Assembly (NCBI RefSeq): GCF_001682865.1
Contig: NZ_MAQX01000011.1
Span: forward strand, 1,185,969-1,249,968
DNA from: Bacillus sp. FJAT-26390
GTDB lineage: Bacteria > Bacillota > Bacilli > Paenibacillales > Paenibacillaceae
Direction: 5' to 3'
Length of the DNA: 64,000 nucleotides
Both the position numbers and the translations under genes were made by a program. Positions 1-9,196 of this stretch are shown in pieces. The stretch's first letter is position 1, and the number at the start of each line of letters is the position of its first letter. Below the pieces are notes generated by a model, which saw nothing but the letters and a program-made list of their open reading frames with translations, made no database searches and had not been told where the DNA came from.

Positions 1-3000
1 TTTTGAAAGGCTGCGGATCATTGGTTTGGTTAATGACCACCGTTACAATCTCGCGGCCATCCGGGCTTGCAAAAGCGACGTTCGTCACCGTTGCCGCCGA
101 TCCATAATTGCTGTCGATCCGCACGTAACCCGGCTTCACGAATTTCGTGAATTGACCCATCAAATAATATTCCGGAAGCTTCCAATAGTTGTCCGGGTTT
201 GAGGAATCCTGCACGATCGGTGTCGGATCAGGGATGCCTACCCATTGATGCGACGATATATCGCTGTCGAGCATCGTTACCCAGCTGTTGTAGCTTCTCG
301 CATAGTTGCGGAAATATTGTGCGATTCGGTCGGCACCCGACGTGCCCCATACCGCCCGCTCCGTCAAATAAACGCTTTTCTCCGGGAACAGGTTTTGGAG
401 AGTCGTCATCATGGACAGCTCGCCGCCGTAATCATGGAACGCTGTTCCTTCAATGGCGTCGTAGGCACCCTCTACCGGATTGCCTAAAATTTGCGCCGGA
501 TAAGCCATCGTATCGCCAGGATTATGGTCGAACATCCACAGCTTCACGTTTTTGATCTTCGCATTGCCGTTCTGATCCAGCTTCGCGCGCAGCAGCTTCG
601 CAAGGCGTGATGCTTGCTGCCATGACATCGCTGTGCTCGGGTAATCAATTTCGAGCAGCGGCTCATTTTGCAGCGTCATGCCTTCGAAGTAAATGCCCTG
701 CTCCGCATAGGCCTCCAAGAACTTCACATAGTAAGCGGCAAGAACAGGAAGATACTCTTCCTTCACTTGGCCTCTAATCATGCTGCCGGTTGTTTTCATC
801 CAGCCCGGCGGGCTCCAAGGCGAAGCGAAAAACTTCACGTCCGGATTAATCGCCTGCATCTTCTTCACGGTAGGAATAATGCCAAAATCGATATCCTTCT
901 GAATCGAAAACTTCGCTAGCTCAACATCCGTTTCGCCAGCAGGCAAATCATCATACGAATAAAACTTTTGCGCTGTGAAATCGGAGGTTCCGATCGTCAG
1001 GCGAACCAAGCTCATGCCGATGCCGTTGTCCTTGTCGAACAGGCCGCGAAGCAGCTCTTCCTGCTTGCTTGGCGACATTTTCACAAGATTGTGAATCGTC
1101 GCTTCTTCCATCGAAGAGCCAATGCCTAGCATCGACTGGTATTTTTTGTCCGGATTGATCGTGATCGCTGTTGCTTTGCTGTTATCCGGCAGCGTAATAT
1201 CCAGATTGGCTTGCTGCTCCAGCTTCTTATCTCCAGCGTGGTAACGATCAGCGTAATACCACTGGCGGTTGCCCGCGTCGCGCTCGCTGGAAATCCATGA
1301 TTCAACAGCTCCGGCAACAAGGGCCGGCTGCTGTTCGCCGCCAGTGCCCGGCTCCGTAACGCCGCCGCCACCACCGCCGCCTACTGGAACGTCTCCAGTA
1401 CGCGTGAACTCCACCCAGTTAAAGTTGATATCGCCGGCAATAAACTCCAATCGAAGCTTTTGCGTACCGGCTTTGCTTAACACGACATTGTCGACCGTTG
1501 CTGTTCTCCAGCTCTGCCAGCCGCCTGTTGAGCCTACGTTTAGCGTGCCGACTGTCGCTCCTTCTCCTGTCTTGATCTTTATGCCCGTTGCTCCGCCGTT
1601 GCCCGCATAGCGGAACGCAGCGCTGTATGTGCCTGGCTCATTCACCTTGACCGTGTAGTCCAGCCAAGCGCCGCCCGTTGTCCAGCCGATGTTTTTGCCG
1701 CCGCCTGTATCCGTCGTATCTTCCGTATTCAAGCCGCTGCTCTTAGCGACAAAAGATTCCGCTTCCAGCTTGCCCGGCAGCGGCTGTGACGGCGCCTCCG
1801 TCTGTACCGGCTTAGGTGGCAGCACAGGCGTAGCCTGCCCGCTCGTTAAGCCATAACCGATAGGGAACAGCAAGTTCGGGCTGTCGGCTCCCACAATCGG
1901 ATAATTGGTCAAATAGAATGGCCATTTAATCGGGTTTTTCCCTTTGAATCCTTTGCCTCCGATCAATACGTCAGCGACGCCTTGGCCTTCCGTTCCCGGC
2001 AGCCAAGCTGCCACGAGCGCGTCCCAATCATCCATTTGATCCGCTATCGTGAGCGGACGCCCGGATACGAGAACGACAACAAGCGGGATGTTCGGATCAG
2101 CCGCGCGAATATTCGCGATCGTTGCCAAATCCTCTTCATCGAGATTTAAGCTTGTACGATCGCCCGTCGATTCCGCATACGGCGTTTCGCCGACTACCGC
2201 AATTGCGACATCATAGCCCGCAGCGCCTCGGCCGTGCTTGTTGTAGGTTACGGTCTTGCTTGCACCTGCAACCTCCTTAAGTCCTTCATAAATGGTCGTT
2301 CCGGTCGTAATCGCTCCGGATGCGCCTTGCCATGTAATCGACCAGCCGCCGGACTGGTTGCCGATGTCGTTCGCGTTTTTGCCGGCTACGAAAATTTTGT
2401 TCATGCCCTTCAGCTGCGACATGATCGGCGAACCGTTCACCACATCATTTTTCAAGAGCACAAGCGATTCCGCAACCGCTTGGCGTGCAAGCGCACGATG
2501 CTCAGCCGCTCCGAAGTAGCCTGTCAAATCCGTATCTGTCTTCGGATTTTCGAATAACCCTGAAGAAATTTTCACTTTCAAAATGCGCAATACGGCATCG
2601 TTCAAACGCTCCTCCGCAATGCTGCCATCCTTCACTAGGCTGATCAAATGTGTCAGGCTCGCCTTCCAATCACCTGTCAGCATGAACATGTCCACGCCAG
2701 CATTGACGGATACGAGCAGCTGGTTTCTCAAGCCGCTGACAGCTTTGCCATCTTGATCACGCGTTATTTGCTGTATGGCGTTGTAATCGGAAATAACGAA
2801 TCCTTTAAACCCAAGCTGACCCTTCAGCACATCGGTAAGAAGCCGCTTGTTCGCATGCATCTTCAAGCCTTGGATGCTGTGGTAGGACGCCATAACCGTT
2901 TGCACGCCTGCGTCTACAGCCGCCTTGTACATCGACAAATCGGTTGCAAGCAGTTCGTCCTCCGTATACTTCGTTATATTTCCTTGATTCGTGCCATTGT

Positions 3001-3736
3001 CGGTGTAACCTTCGCCTATAAAATGCTTCGCAGCGCCAACGACATGTTTCGTTTGGCTGCGCTCGGCAGCGGTTTCACCTTGGAGTCCTTCGATATAGGC
3101 CGCCCCAAGCACCTTGGAGATCGCTTGGTTGCCGCTGTAGCCCTCATATGTACGGCCCCAGCGAATGTCCTGCGGCGCAGCAATCGTTGGCGCAAAATCC
3201 CAATTTGCTCCCGTCGCCCGAATTTCCTTCGCCGTTGCGGCTCCGATTTGCTTCACAAGCTCAGCATTGTTTGCCGCGCCCAGGCCAATGTTATGGGGGA
3301 ACAAGGTTGCCCCCTTCACATTGTTATGGCCATGCACGCCGTCCACCCCATATAACAGCGGGATGCCAAGCCGCGTCGAGAGCGCCCCGTCCTGATAGCT
3401 GTCTATGAGCGCCTGCCAATTTTCCCTTGTGCTGTCCTGCTGCTTGCCATTCGGGAACGATCCCCCGCCGCTAAGCACCGAGCCGATAAAATACTGCTTT
3501 ACCTCCTCCGGTGTAATATTGGATTTCTCTGGCTGTATCATTTGTCCTGCGCGTTCCTCCAGCGTCATACGCGACAGCAAGTCCGCTGCCCGGGCATCAA
3601 CGCTCGCCGCCGGATCCAAATACGTCGGAAGCGCTCCCTCTGCTTGCGCGGAAGGCGCCGCGCCTACCGAGAGCAAGCTCGTCATCAGCGATACAACCAA
3701 CAGAATCGCTGTCATCATCGACATCTTTCTTTTCAA
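1..3736 (-). CDS. Secreted GH3-CBM6-GH30 multidomain glycosidase (3' end beyond window)
   Basis: I translated this frame by hand. It opens with TTG at 3736, seven bases after GAGGAGG, and encodes a signal peptide (MKRKMSMM, hydrophobic stretch, AAPSAQA). Residues about 45-640 are glycoside hydrolase family 3, with the nucleophile Asp of VISDYNA near residue 315 and KHFIGEG. Residues about 650-780 are a CBM6-like carbohydrate-binding module (GKLEAESF ... FNWVEFTRTG). After a Gly-rich linker, a GH30-like domain runs from about 810 to the window edge, with acid/base Glu in TLQNEP (near 1023) and probable nucleophile Glu in YLTERAVW (near 1125). It should act outside the cell on beta-glucans or related glycans. 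Joining GH3 and GH30 catalytic domains in one chain is unusual. Domain calls rest on motif recognition. Confidence 0.88.
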   Translation of the reverse strand, partial: MKRKMSMMTAILLVVSLMTSLLSVGAAPSAQAEGALPTYLDPAASVDARAADLLSRMTLEERAGQMIQPEKSNITPEEVKQYFIGSVLSGGGSFPNGKQQDSTRENWQALIDSYQDGALSTRLGIPLLYGVDGVHGHNNVKGATLFPHNIGLGAANNAELVKQIGAATAKEIRATGANWDFAPTIAAPQDIRWGRTYEGYSGNQAISKVLGAAYIEGLQGETAAERSQTKHVVGAAKHFIGEGYTDNGTNQGNITKYTEDELLATDLSMYKAAVDAGVQTVMASYHSIQGLKMHANKRLLTDVLKGQLGFKGFVISDYNAIQQITRDQDGKAVSGLRNQLLVSVNAGVDMFMLTGDWKASLTHLISLVKDGSIAEERLNDAVLRILKVKISSGLFENPKTDTDLTGYFGAAEHRALARQAVAESLVLLKNDVVNGSPIMSQLKGMNKIFVAGKNANDIGNQSGGWSITWQGASGAITTGTTIYEGLKEVAGASKTVTYNKHGRGAAGYDVAIAVVGETPYAESTGDRTSLNLDEEDLATIANIRAADPNIPLVVVLVSGRPLTIADQMDDWDALVAAWLPGTEGQGVADVLIGGKGFKGKNPIKWPFYLTNYPIVGADSPNLLFPIGYGLTSGQATPVLPPKPVQTEAPSQPLPGKLEAESFVAKSSGLNTEDTTDTGGGKNIGWTTGGAWLDYTVKVNEPGTYSAAFRYAGNGGATGIKIKTGEGATVGTLNVGSTGGWQSWRTATVDNVVLSKAGTQKLRLEFIAGDINFNWVEFTRTGDVPVGGGGGGGVTEPGTGGEQQPALVAGAVESWISSERDAGNRQWYYADRYHAGDKKLEQQANLDITLPDNSKATAITINPDKKYQSMLGIGSSMEEATIHNLVKMSPSKQEELLRGLFDKDNGIGMSLVRLTIGTSDFTAQKFYSYDDLPAGETDVELAKFSIQKDIDFGIIPTVKKMQAINPDVKFFASPWSPPGWMKTTGSMIRGQVKEEYLPVLAAYYVKFLEAYAEQGIYFEGMTLQNEPLLEIDYPSTAMSWQQASRLAKLLRAKLDQNGNAKIKNVKLWMFDHNPGDTMAYPAQILGNPVEGAYDAIEGTAFHDYGGELSMMTTLQNLFPEKSVYLTERAVWGTSGADRIAQYFRNYARSYNSWVTMLDSDISSHQWVGIPDPTPIVQDSSNPDNYWKLPEYYLMGQFTKFVKPGYVRIDSNYGSAATVTNVAFASPDGREIVTVVINQTNDPQPFK

Positions 3737-3889
3737 ATCCAAACCCTCCTCAAAACTGTAATAGCCGTCTCACGGCTCAGCCGCCCCGTTTCCAAGTCCG
3801 GCTGCAGACGAGATTACCTACAAGTATAAAATCGAAAGGGACTTGAAAATATGGCGCATTCTTGTGATTATGTGCGTTGTTTTTTGGGA

Positions 3890-3909
3890 TTTTGCAACCG
3901 GTTGCAAAA
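3890..3909 (-). promoter_or_regulatory. 20-bp perfect palindrome, probable LacI-type operator
   Basis: TTTTGCAACC followed directly by its reverse complement forms a perfect dyad with a central CpG, the form of LacI/CcpA-family operators. It lies about 155 bases upstream of the glycosidase start, in an otherwise empty 340-bp gap before the TerB-like gene, so control of the glycosidase by a sugar-responsive repressor is the simplest reading. No regulator gene is adjacent. Confidence 0.6.
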
Positions 3910-4076
3910 ATCCGCGTTTGGCTGCCAGCTTCTGGTTAAGCATTTTATTTCAATGGCAAATGCCCATGAAAAAGCTTGCAAAAACAGACATTTTTCCACA
4001 GCATTTGCTAATTGACCTCATTAGAATCTACAATAGAGTTAGAGTATGACCAATTCACTATAGGAGGCTGACCCAT

Positions 4077-4523
4077 ATGAGTTCATTTACATCATGGCTG
4101 CAGAATACCAAACAAGGACTAAACGACCAGGTCAAAAAATTCAAAAATAAAGATTTCTTGGATGCAGTCGTTGCAGGCTGTGCGATTGTTGCCGGAGCCG
4201 ACGGTTCTATCGATGCTTCTGAAAAGCAAAAAATGGCTGGATATATTAGCCGCAGCGAGGAACTTAAAGTTTTTGACATGAGCGATGTGATCAACCGTTT
4301 CAATCACTACGTAGGAAACATCGAATTTGATGGCATGATCGGCAAGCAAGAAGCGCTTAAAGCGATTGCCAAATACCGCAGCAAGCCTGAAGTTGGACGT
4401 GTCATCGTGGGCGTGTGCAGCGCGATTGGCGCAGCGGACGGCGATTTTGATGCTATGGAGCAAGCGGCTGTTCGTGATATCTGCAATACACTTGGCCTTA
4501 ACCCTAGCGAATTCAGCTTGTAA
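4077..4523 (+). CDS. TerB-like tellurite-resistance family protein
   Basis: A 148-residue cytoplasmic protein with the all-helical TerB fold signature: two acidic motifs, AGADGSID near residue 39 and GAADGDFD near residue 118, that in this family bind metal ions. A short basic N-terminal segment precedes the domain. ATG follows AGGAGG at a good distance. A possible sigma-A promoter (TTGACC, 16-bp spacer, TAGAGT) lies at 4012-4039. The gene is single and divergent from the glycosidase. TerB proteins act with TerC/TerD proteins, whose operon lies about 2-13 kb away on the other strand, so a shared stress role is likely but inferred. The exact biochemical function of TerB is unknown. Confidence 0.85.
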   Translation: MSSFTSWLQNTKQGLNDQVKKFKNKDFLDAVVAGCAIVAGADGSIDASEKQKMAGYISRSEELKVFDMSDVINRFNHYVGNIEFDGMIGKQEALKAIAKYRSKPEVGRVIVGVCSAIGAADGDFDAMEQAAVRDICNTLGLNPSEFSL

Positions 4524-4536
4524 TATCGAAATGCAA

Positions 4537-4580
4537 AAGAACCTCCAACGTCACGTTTACCGTGATTTTGGAGGTTCTTT
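4537..4580. terminator. Bidirectional terminator between convergent genes
   Basis: AAAGAACCTCCAA pairs with TTGGAGGTTCTTT across an 18-base loop, with A and T runs on both sides. It serves both the TerB-like gene and the convergent thymidine kinase gene. Confidence 0.85.
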
Positions 4581-4590
4581 ATCTATACGG

Positions 4591-5181
4591 CTATGCCTTG
4601 CGAAATGCCTCATTGTAGCAGCGTCTGCAGACCGGCTTATAATCCTCATTGCCGCCGATCTGAATCTGTTCGCCTGCGTTCATAGGTTGTCCATCATTAA
4701 AGCGGATGACCATCGTCGCCTTGCGGTCGCAATACCAGCAGATCGTCTTAATCTCCTCGATTTTGTCCGCTTGCACGAGCAGATTATAGCTGCCCTCGAA
4801 CAGCTGGTTTTGAAAATCATTTTTCAGGCCAAAAGCCATGACCGGTATATTGAGCTCGTCCACAACCTGGGTAAGCTCCAAAATATGATGTTTCTTCAAA
4901 AACTGCGCTTCATCGATCAGGACGCAATAAATTTTTGACGGCAGCGCGGCAGTTACATAAGCCTTCACGCTGTCATAAAGATTCGTGCTCTCGTGTACGG
5001 GAATCGCTTCACGCTCGAAGCCGACTCTTGAGCCTACGCGATCAACGCTGCCCCTAGCCCCAACGGATGGAGAATAAATAAGCACCTGCTTGCCTTGTTC
5101 CTCGTAATTGTGAGCGACCTTAATAATTTCAAACGATTTGCCGCTGTTCATCGTTCCGTATTTATAATAAAGCTGTGCCAA
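4591..5181 (-). CDS. tdk: Thymidine kinase, TK1 type
   Basis: The 196-residue protein phosphorylates thymidine (and deoxyuridine) with ATP in the salvage route to dTMP. The P-loop GTMNSGKS is at residues 9-16. The catalytic Glu is E91 in LIDEAQF. The four-cysteine zinc site is C148/C151 (CWYC) and C185/C188 (CRRC). Length and motif order match the tetrameric TK1 family of Gram-positive bacteria. It appears monocistronic, ending at the shared terminator. The residues needed for activity are all present. Confidence 0.96.
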   Translation of the reverse strand: MAQLYYKYGTMNSGKSFEIIKVAHNYEEQGKQVLIYSPSVGARGSVDRVGSRVGFEREAIPVHESTNLYDSVKAYVTAALPSKIYCVLIDEAQFLKKHHILELTQVVDELNIPVMAFGLKNDFQNQLFEGSYNLLVQADKIEEIKTICWYCDRKATMVIRFNDGQPMNAGEQIQIGGNEDYKPVCRRCYNEAFRKA

Positions 5182-5283
5182 TCAAATCTCCTCCAAAAAA
5201 GTTCAGTGCTCCTATTATACAGGATTTGACGGCACGAAACGATTGGAAAATTTGATAGGCACAAGGGGAGCAGACAAACCCTG

Positions 5284-5847
5284 CTATATCGTAAGGAGCC
5301 TTGTTTTTGCTTCTCCGTATGCTTTGACGATTTGCTGGACTCTCTGGAATTCCTGATCGGTTGGCCCTAGATTAGCCATAAACATCTTATGCAATACTTG
5401 ATTGTACATGTTCTGGCGCGCTTCTATGAGCTGCACCTCCAGCTGTATCAAGTCCTCAAGCTCATTTTCCTCAATTAGCTGATCGATATCAAACTCCAGG
5501 GGGCTTGAGGAGCGCTGCTCATCGAATAAACGATCTGATCCGCGGTCTATGCGGGGTAGCTCCTCGTACTCCACCTCCGGCTCCTCGTTCTGGCCAAGCG
5601 GGATCGATGTATTCAGCTCCGAGAGGATAATGCCTTCTTTGGCAAGCATAACCTGGAACGGCCTATGTTGAAGCAGATCAGCAATAACAAGCCTGCTCAT
5701 ATCTTTATTGCGTATCAGCGTAGAGTCAAATGGATGAAGGACCCACTGATTGTCACGGTTAAACAGGTTAAAGGTAAACCATTCTCCGCCGTAGATGAAC
5801 CGAACGTTAATATTGGACTCCGAAATAATCTCATAGGTGAACTCCAA
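5284..5847 (-). CDS. Unknown acidic protein, 187 aa
   Basis: I do not recognise a family. The first about 85 residues look like a compact mixed fold (MEFTYEIISESNINV ... GGEWFTFNLF). Residues 86-125 are a low-complexity acidic linker with many Glu and Asp. The C-terminal 60 residues are predicted helical (QLEVQLIEARQNMYNQVLHK). There is no signal peptide or membrane segment. It lies between thymidine kinase and a tiny hydrophobic peptide gene on the same strand, and nothing nearby assigns a role. Confidence 0.7.
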   Translation of the reverse strand: MEFTYEIISESNINVRFIYGGEWFTFNLFNRDNQWVLHPFDSTLIRNKDMSRLVIADLLQHRPFQVMLAKEGIILSELNTSIPLGQNEEPEVEYEELPRIDRGSDRLFDEQRSSSPLEFDIDQLIEENELEDLIQLEVQLIEARQNMYNQVLHKMFMANLGPTDQEFQRVQQIVKAYGEAKTRLLTI

Positions 5848-5917
5848 ATGGCATACCTCCGATCAACAGTATAATTTCAATCTATTATACCAAATCAGAG
5901 TGCAACGCAAACAGCTG

Positions 5918-6013
5918 TTAGTTGAAATCCTCCATAATAGCCTCCACTCTCTCGGAGCTTGCGACCACAATCAACACAAGAAGGAGCGCAGCCAGCGCGA
6001 TACCGCCAAACAT
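5918..6013 (-). CDS. Tiny hydrophobic peptide, 31 aa
   Basis: The reading frame encodes MFGGIALAALLLVLIVV followed by a short charged tail (ASSERVEAIMEDFN), i.e. one transmembrane helix with an acidic C-terminus. GAGGTG precedes the ATG by about ten bases. It resembles in general form the single-pass small proteins of Bacillales (such as YjcZ-type sporulation peptides), but no sequence family is recognised. It lies 70 bp upstream of the unknown 187-aa gene and may share its transcript. Confidence 0.5.
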   Translation of the reverse strand: MFGGIALAALLLVLIVVASSERVEAIMEDFN

Positions 6014-6111
6014 AACATGATCACCTCGTTTTTTCTTTAACACTATGCCGGCGATCCCTTTTTTATGAGCGATTATTATGGAGACATCCCTCGTCACACC
6101 TCAATTAAAGA

Positions 6112-6139
6112 CAAAAAAAACGAGCCCCTGAGAGCTCGT
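6112..6139 (-). terminator. Rho-independent terminator of the xpaC-telA operon
   Basis: On the minus strand ACGAGC and GCTCGT form a stem around an 8-base loop, followed by eight T. It lies 22 bp after the telA stop codon. Confidence 0.85.
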
Positions 6140-6161
6140 CCATCACAAATTTATTATCGTT

Positions 6162-7259
6162 TTACTCCAAGAAGCCTTTCGTGGACGTTCCCGGAGGAAG
6201 CACGGCATTGCCTGCCCCTGAAGTCGCTTGAATGCCTAGCCGCTGTCCAACCTTTTGATTGATTTGCGTCATTTTCTCCGTCTGCTGCGATACGGTTTGA
6301 ATGATTTGGCGGTTTGAATTCTCATATTTATCCATAGCCGAGAAGAGATCCGACATCGCCCGCTCTACAAGCTCCATGCTCATAGCCGGCTTCGTCAGCG
6401 CTTGGTTTGCCTTCTCGCTCGTTTCATTCAGAAGGCGAGCATTCTCGGCAAACTGATTGCCCAGCATCTCATTCGTCGAATTGACCGCTTCAATCGCTTT
6501 CATCTGGTCATCAATCGCGCTGGCAATCAGCACCGATACCGACATCAAATGCTGCGTTTTATCGATGGAGCTGTCGAGCGCATCCATTAGCTTATCATTG
6601 GTATCGTTAATAATATCCGTTGCAGCAATCGCTTGCTGATACAGCATAATCATTTCCGTATACGTTTGAAGCTTCGTAACGACCTTGCGAAGGCCGCGCT
6701 CCAAATACGTTTTGCGCAGCTCGTTCTCCGGCTTCGCGATTTCATCCTCGAACATTTTTTTGAGACGATTGCCGTATTCCACTAGCAGCTGCAGATCATA
6801 GACATTGTCTAAGCTGCTGCGCTTCAAGTTTCTCATGTGCACGACATTCTCTTCCAGATTGTCGCGTCCGTCGCGCAGCGACTTCACGATCACCTGTACA
6901 TTCGATTTGGCTGATTGATACTTATAAATATAAGCCTTCATCGGTGCTTTCCGCAGCAGCTTCTGCACAAGGCTGAGCTGCTTGCTCTTGCTCAAATCCT
7001 CAACCTCGCTGCGCAGCTTCAGCATATTAGTCGCTACCTCAGACCTCTTGCCTGACATCAGATCGGATAACGGGCGCTCCAGCATCGTCAGCGTCTGCCC
7101 GGAACGCTCAAGCGTCTTTTGGCCTTTTTTCGTAATCTCATCCATTAGCGTATCCAGATGCATCGCATCCGTTGTCGCTACCTTCTGCATCGTGCTTTGC
7201 ACTTCCTGCTCCAGCTTCTGGAGATCTTCGTTTTTTAATTGTACGAGCTGTTGTGACAT
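6162..7259 (-). CDS. TelA/KlaA-family toxic anion resistance protein
   Basis: A 365-residue, almost wholly helical, soluble protein matching the TelA family (Bacillus YaaN/YceH), associated with tellurite and cell-envelope stress. Family-typical stretches include ERPLSDLMSGKRSEV near residue 82, the long central coiled coil with LRDGRDNLEENV, and a C-terminal TEKMTQINQKVGQRLG. It follows the XpaC-like gene by 31 bp, the same pairing as xpaC-yaaN in Bacillus subtilis, and ends at a strong terminator. The molecular function of TelA is not established. Its place directly downstream of the Ter operon supports a shared stress role. Confidence 0.9.
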   Translation of the reverse strand: MSQQLVQLKNEDLQKLEQEVQSTMQKVATTDAMHLDTLMDEITKKGQKTLERSGQTLTMLERPLSDLMSGKRSEVATNMLKLRSEVEDLSKSKQLSLVQKLLRKAPMKAYIYKYQSAKSNVQVIVKSLRDGRDNLEENVVHMRNLKRSSLDNVYDLQLLVEYGNRLKKMFEDEIAKPENELRKTYLERGLRKVVTKLQTYTEMIMLYQQAIAATDIINDTNDKLMDALDSSIDKTQHLMSVSVLIASAIDDQMKAIEAVNSTNEMLGNQFAENARLLNETSEKANQALTKPAMSMELVERAMSDLFSAMDKYENSNRQIIQTVSQQTEKMTQINQKVGQRLGIQATSGAGNAVLPPGTSTKGFLE

Positions 7260-7290
7260 CTCTCATTTCCCCTTTCATTAGTCAGAAGTA

Positions 7291-7983
7291 TTAGTCAGTA
7301 AGACGATAACGCTGTTGGATTAGCTCAGCCTTCGTGTGCAGCTCCATTAGATCCTTCTGCTCAATCGTCTTCGTATAGAAGGTAAGCTTCGAATCGATAT
7401 CCTTTATGCCATCCAGCAAAAGCCGCCTGTTCTGACGCTTCGCGTCGCCGCTTAGCCGTAGAAATGGATTGATCGTCGAGTTTAGATCCTTGCGCACCAA
7501 GCGCAAAATATTGTGGTTAATGCTTGCATCTCCCAAAGCGACCAGATCAGGAATTAACCGATTTAGGCGTGACAGCAGGGCGAGCGTTTTCTGTACAATT
7601 TCATCGTCCAAGTTATTTTGTTCGCCTTCGAGTAAAATCATATCTTCAATAATGCCGATGTATTCTAATGCAGCTGCAAGCTCGGGATCGAGTACCTGCG
7701 GTGGTTCCGCTGCTGATCCAGCAGTCTGTGCGGCCGCTTGTGCACTAGCCGGGCTCGCTGCACTTTGCTGTTGGATAGGTTGGTTTTGCGGCGTCTGCTG
7801 CAGTTCAGGCTCGCGTGTTGGCGGATTGATTTCTTTCCTGCCCCGCTGCCTAATCGAAAGCGCGGCAAACATGCCAAGCGCAGGTATAGCCATTGCTATA
7901 TAGGGAGAAGAAATCCAGTAAACCACAAGAGCGGCTGCGTAGCTGCCTATCGCGATGCCTAACGGTGTTTTTATTGAATTCAT
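7291..7983 (-). CDS. xpaC: XpaC-like membrane protein
   Basis: A 230-residue protein with two N-terminal membrane segments (about residues 8-25 and 28-43), a Pro/Gln/Ala-rich linker to about residue 95 and a helical cytoplasmic domain. The second half resembles the XpaC family, named for hydrolysis of 5-bromo-4-chloroindolyl phosphate in B. subtilis. The following TelA gene is its usual partner. A good sigma-A promoter lies 61 bp upstream, so the pair forms its own transcription unit after the Ter operon terminator. Enzymatic activity of XpaC proteins is doubtful; a membrane-anchored partner for TelA is equally likely. Confidence 0.75.
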   Translation of the reverse strand: MNSIKTPLGIAIGSYAAALVVYWISSPYIAMAIPALGMFAALSIRQRGRKEINPPTREPELQQTPQNQPIQQQSAASPASAQAAAQTAGSAAEPPQVLDPELAAALEYIGIIEDMILLEGEQNNLDDEIVQKTLALLSRLNRLIPDLVALGDASINHNILRLVRKDLNSTINPFLRLSGDAKRQNRRLLLDGIKDIDSKLTFYTKTIEQKDLMELHTKAELIQQRYRLTD

Positions 7984-8043
7984 TGCTGCACCTCCATGTT
8001 TAAGCTTGCTTATCTTGATGCCTGTATTCGTCGTTATGATTCA

Positions 8044-8073
8044 ATTATCTCGTTTTTGGTACAGGTAAGTCAA
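8044..8073 (-). promoter_or_regulatory. Sigma-A promoter for xpaC-telA
   Basis: On the minus strand TTGACT and GATAAT are separated by 18 bp, upstream of the XpaC start. A GGAGGTG ribosome site follows near the ATG. Confidence 0.6.
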
Positions 8074-8095
8074 TTTTTTATATGTTGGCCCATTA

Positions 8096-8125
8096 TAAAA
8101 AAAAAAAAGAGGACTCTCGTCCCCT
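8096..8125 (-). terminator. Terminator ending the Ter biosynthetic operon
   Basis: Minus strand AGGGGAC and GTCCTCT pair (one G-T) across a four-base loop and are followed by more than ten T. It lies just after the ATP-grasp stop codon. Confidence 0.85.
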
Positions 8126-8131
8126 TCTCGT

Positions 8132-9148
8132 TTAATGCTTCATAATGAGCGGCTGCTCCACGTAGCCGGCCTGAATGCCAAACTGCGGAACAGGCGGCTC
8201 AATCTTTTTGCCTAGAAGTGCTTGCACTGCAAGGTAAGGCATGTTCACGCCTGAAAGACATGTAATATAGAGACCGCCAGACATGCGCGGATTAATTTCA
8301 AGCAGCTTAGGAACACCATTATTATAACGAACTTGGATGTTAAAAGCATAAGGGATACGCAGCGTCGTCGCAATACGATGAGCAATGCCCATCAGCTCCG
8401 GCGTGTCTTCCAGAAGATAGGTTCTTCCCGTCGATTTGCGGCGAGGAATCGCCGTAATGAGTTCGCCTTCGGCGCTTGCCACGCAATCGATGCTGTACTC
8501 CGTGCCGTCCAGCAGCTCCATCACCATCAAATTGGCGAAGCGATCCGTCGATGACAAGGTTTCATAGGCCTGCTCAAACGTAGTGGACAAGGTGACATAG
8601 CCGTAAAGGTCGCGAAGCGGATCACGTTCGTTGTCGATAATCCGAAAGCCCATTCCGCCCTCCGATACCGTAGGCTTGAAGCATACCTTATGCCCGGCAG
8701 CCGTAAGCTCTTCATAGGCTTGTTTAAATTGCTCCGCCGTATTCACAACGCGGTAATCGGGAATCGTAACGAGATCTTTTCCTTGCAGCGCTTCATAGAA
8801 TTTATCCTTTTCGATCATCGAATCCAGCAGCTCGATATCGCGGCATACCATCACCTTCGTGCCAATCTGGTCAAACAGATGCACGTGGCGCGAGATTTCC
8901 TCCATATGCAGGCGCGGAATGAAAATATCGATTTCATTTTTTTTGCAGAAATCCACACAAAACCGAACATACTCAAGGCCGAAAACGGCCGGCTCCACTC
9001 CGATATGGTCGGATGCCAGCAGCGACATATGGTTAATGTCCGGATGCGTGCCAAAAAACTCAAACGACTCGCCGTCTGGATTGTTCCGAATCATGTTAAT
9101 GTAATGATACGCTACCGAAAACCAACGATTCATATAAACGCGTGTCAT
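8132..9148 (-). CDS. ATP-grasp ligase of the Ter-associated biosynthetic module
   Basis: The 338-residue protein has the carbamoyl-phosphate-synthase-like ATP-grasp layout: an N-terminal Rossmann-like part, a lysine-containing ATP-binding region (HKVCFKPTVSEGGMGF near residue 155) and metal-binding acidic motifs KLLEINPRMSGG near residue 300. Such enzymes join a carboxylate to an amine or thiol via an acyl phosphate. It is the last gene of the operon, 48 bp after the HAD phosphatase. Comparative work on tellurium-resistance (Ter) systems describes an ATP-grasp, HAD, phosphoribosyltransferase and citrate-lyase-like set predicted to make a nucleoside-like metabolite; this gene fits that set. 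The substrate is unknown. Confidence 0.88.
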   Translation of the reverse strand: MTRVYMNRWFSVAYHYINMIRNNPDGESFEFFGTHPDINHMSLLASDHIGVEPAVFGLEYVRFCVDFCKKNEIDIFIPRLHMEEISRHVHLFDQIGTKVMVCRDIELLDSMIEKDKFYEALQGKDLVTIPDYRVVNTAEQFKQAYEELTAAGHKVCFKPTVSEGGMGFRIIDNERDPLRDLYGYVTLSTTFEQAYETLSSTDRFANLMVMELLDGTEYSIDCVASAEGELITAIPRRKSTGRTYLLEDTPELMGIAHRIATTLRIPYAFNIQVRYNNGVPKLLEINPRMSGGLYITCLSGVNMPYLAVQALLGKKIEPPVPQFGIQAGYVEQPLIMKH

Positions 9149-9196
9149 ATCTATTTACCTTCTTCCCTGTCATTAAGAGTGATGAGGCTGGAGCGT

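Noticed and set aside
199..3829. Many plus-strand open frames of 60-235 codons over the first 3.8 kb
   Set aside because: They lie antisense to the single long minus-strand glycosidase frame, which has clear domains and runs off the window edge; none has a ribosome site or recognisable family.
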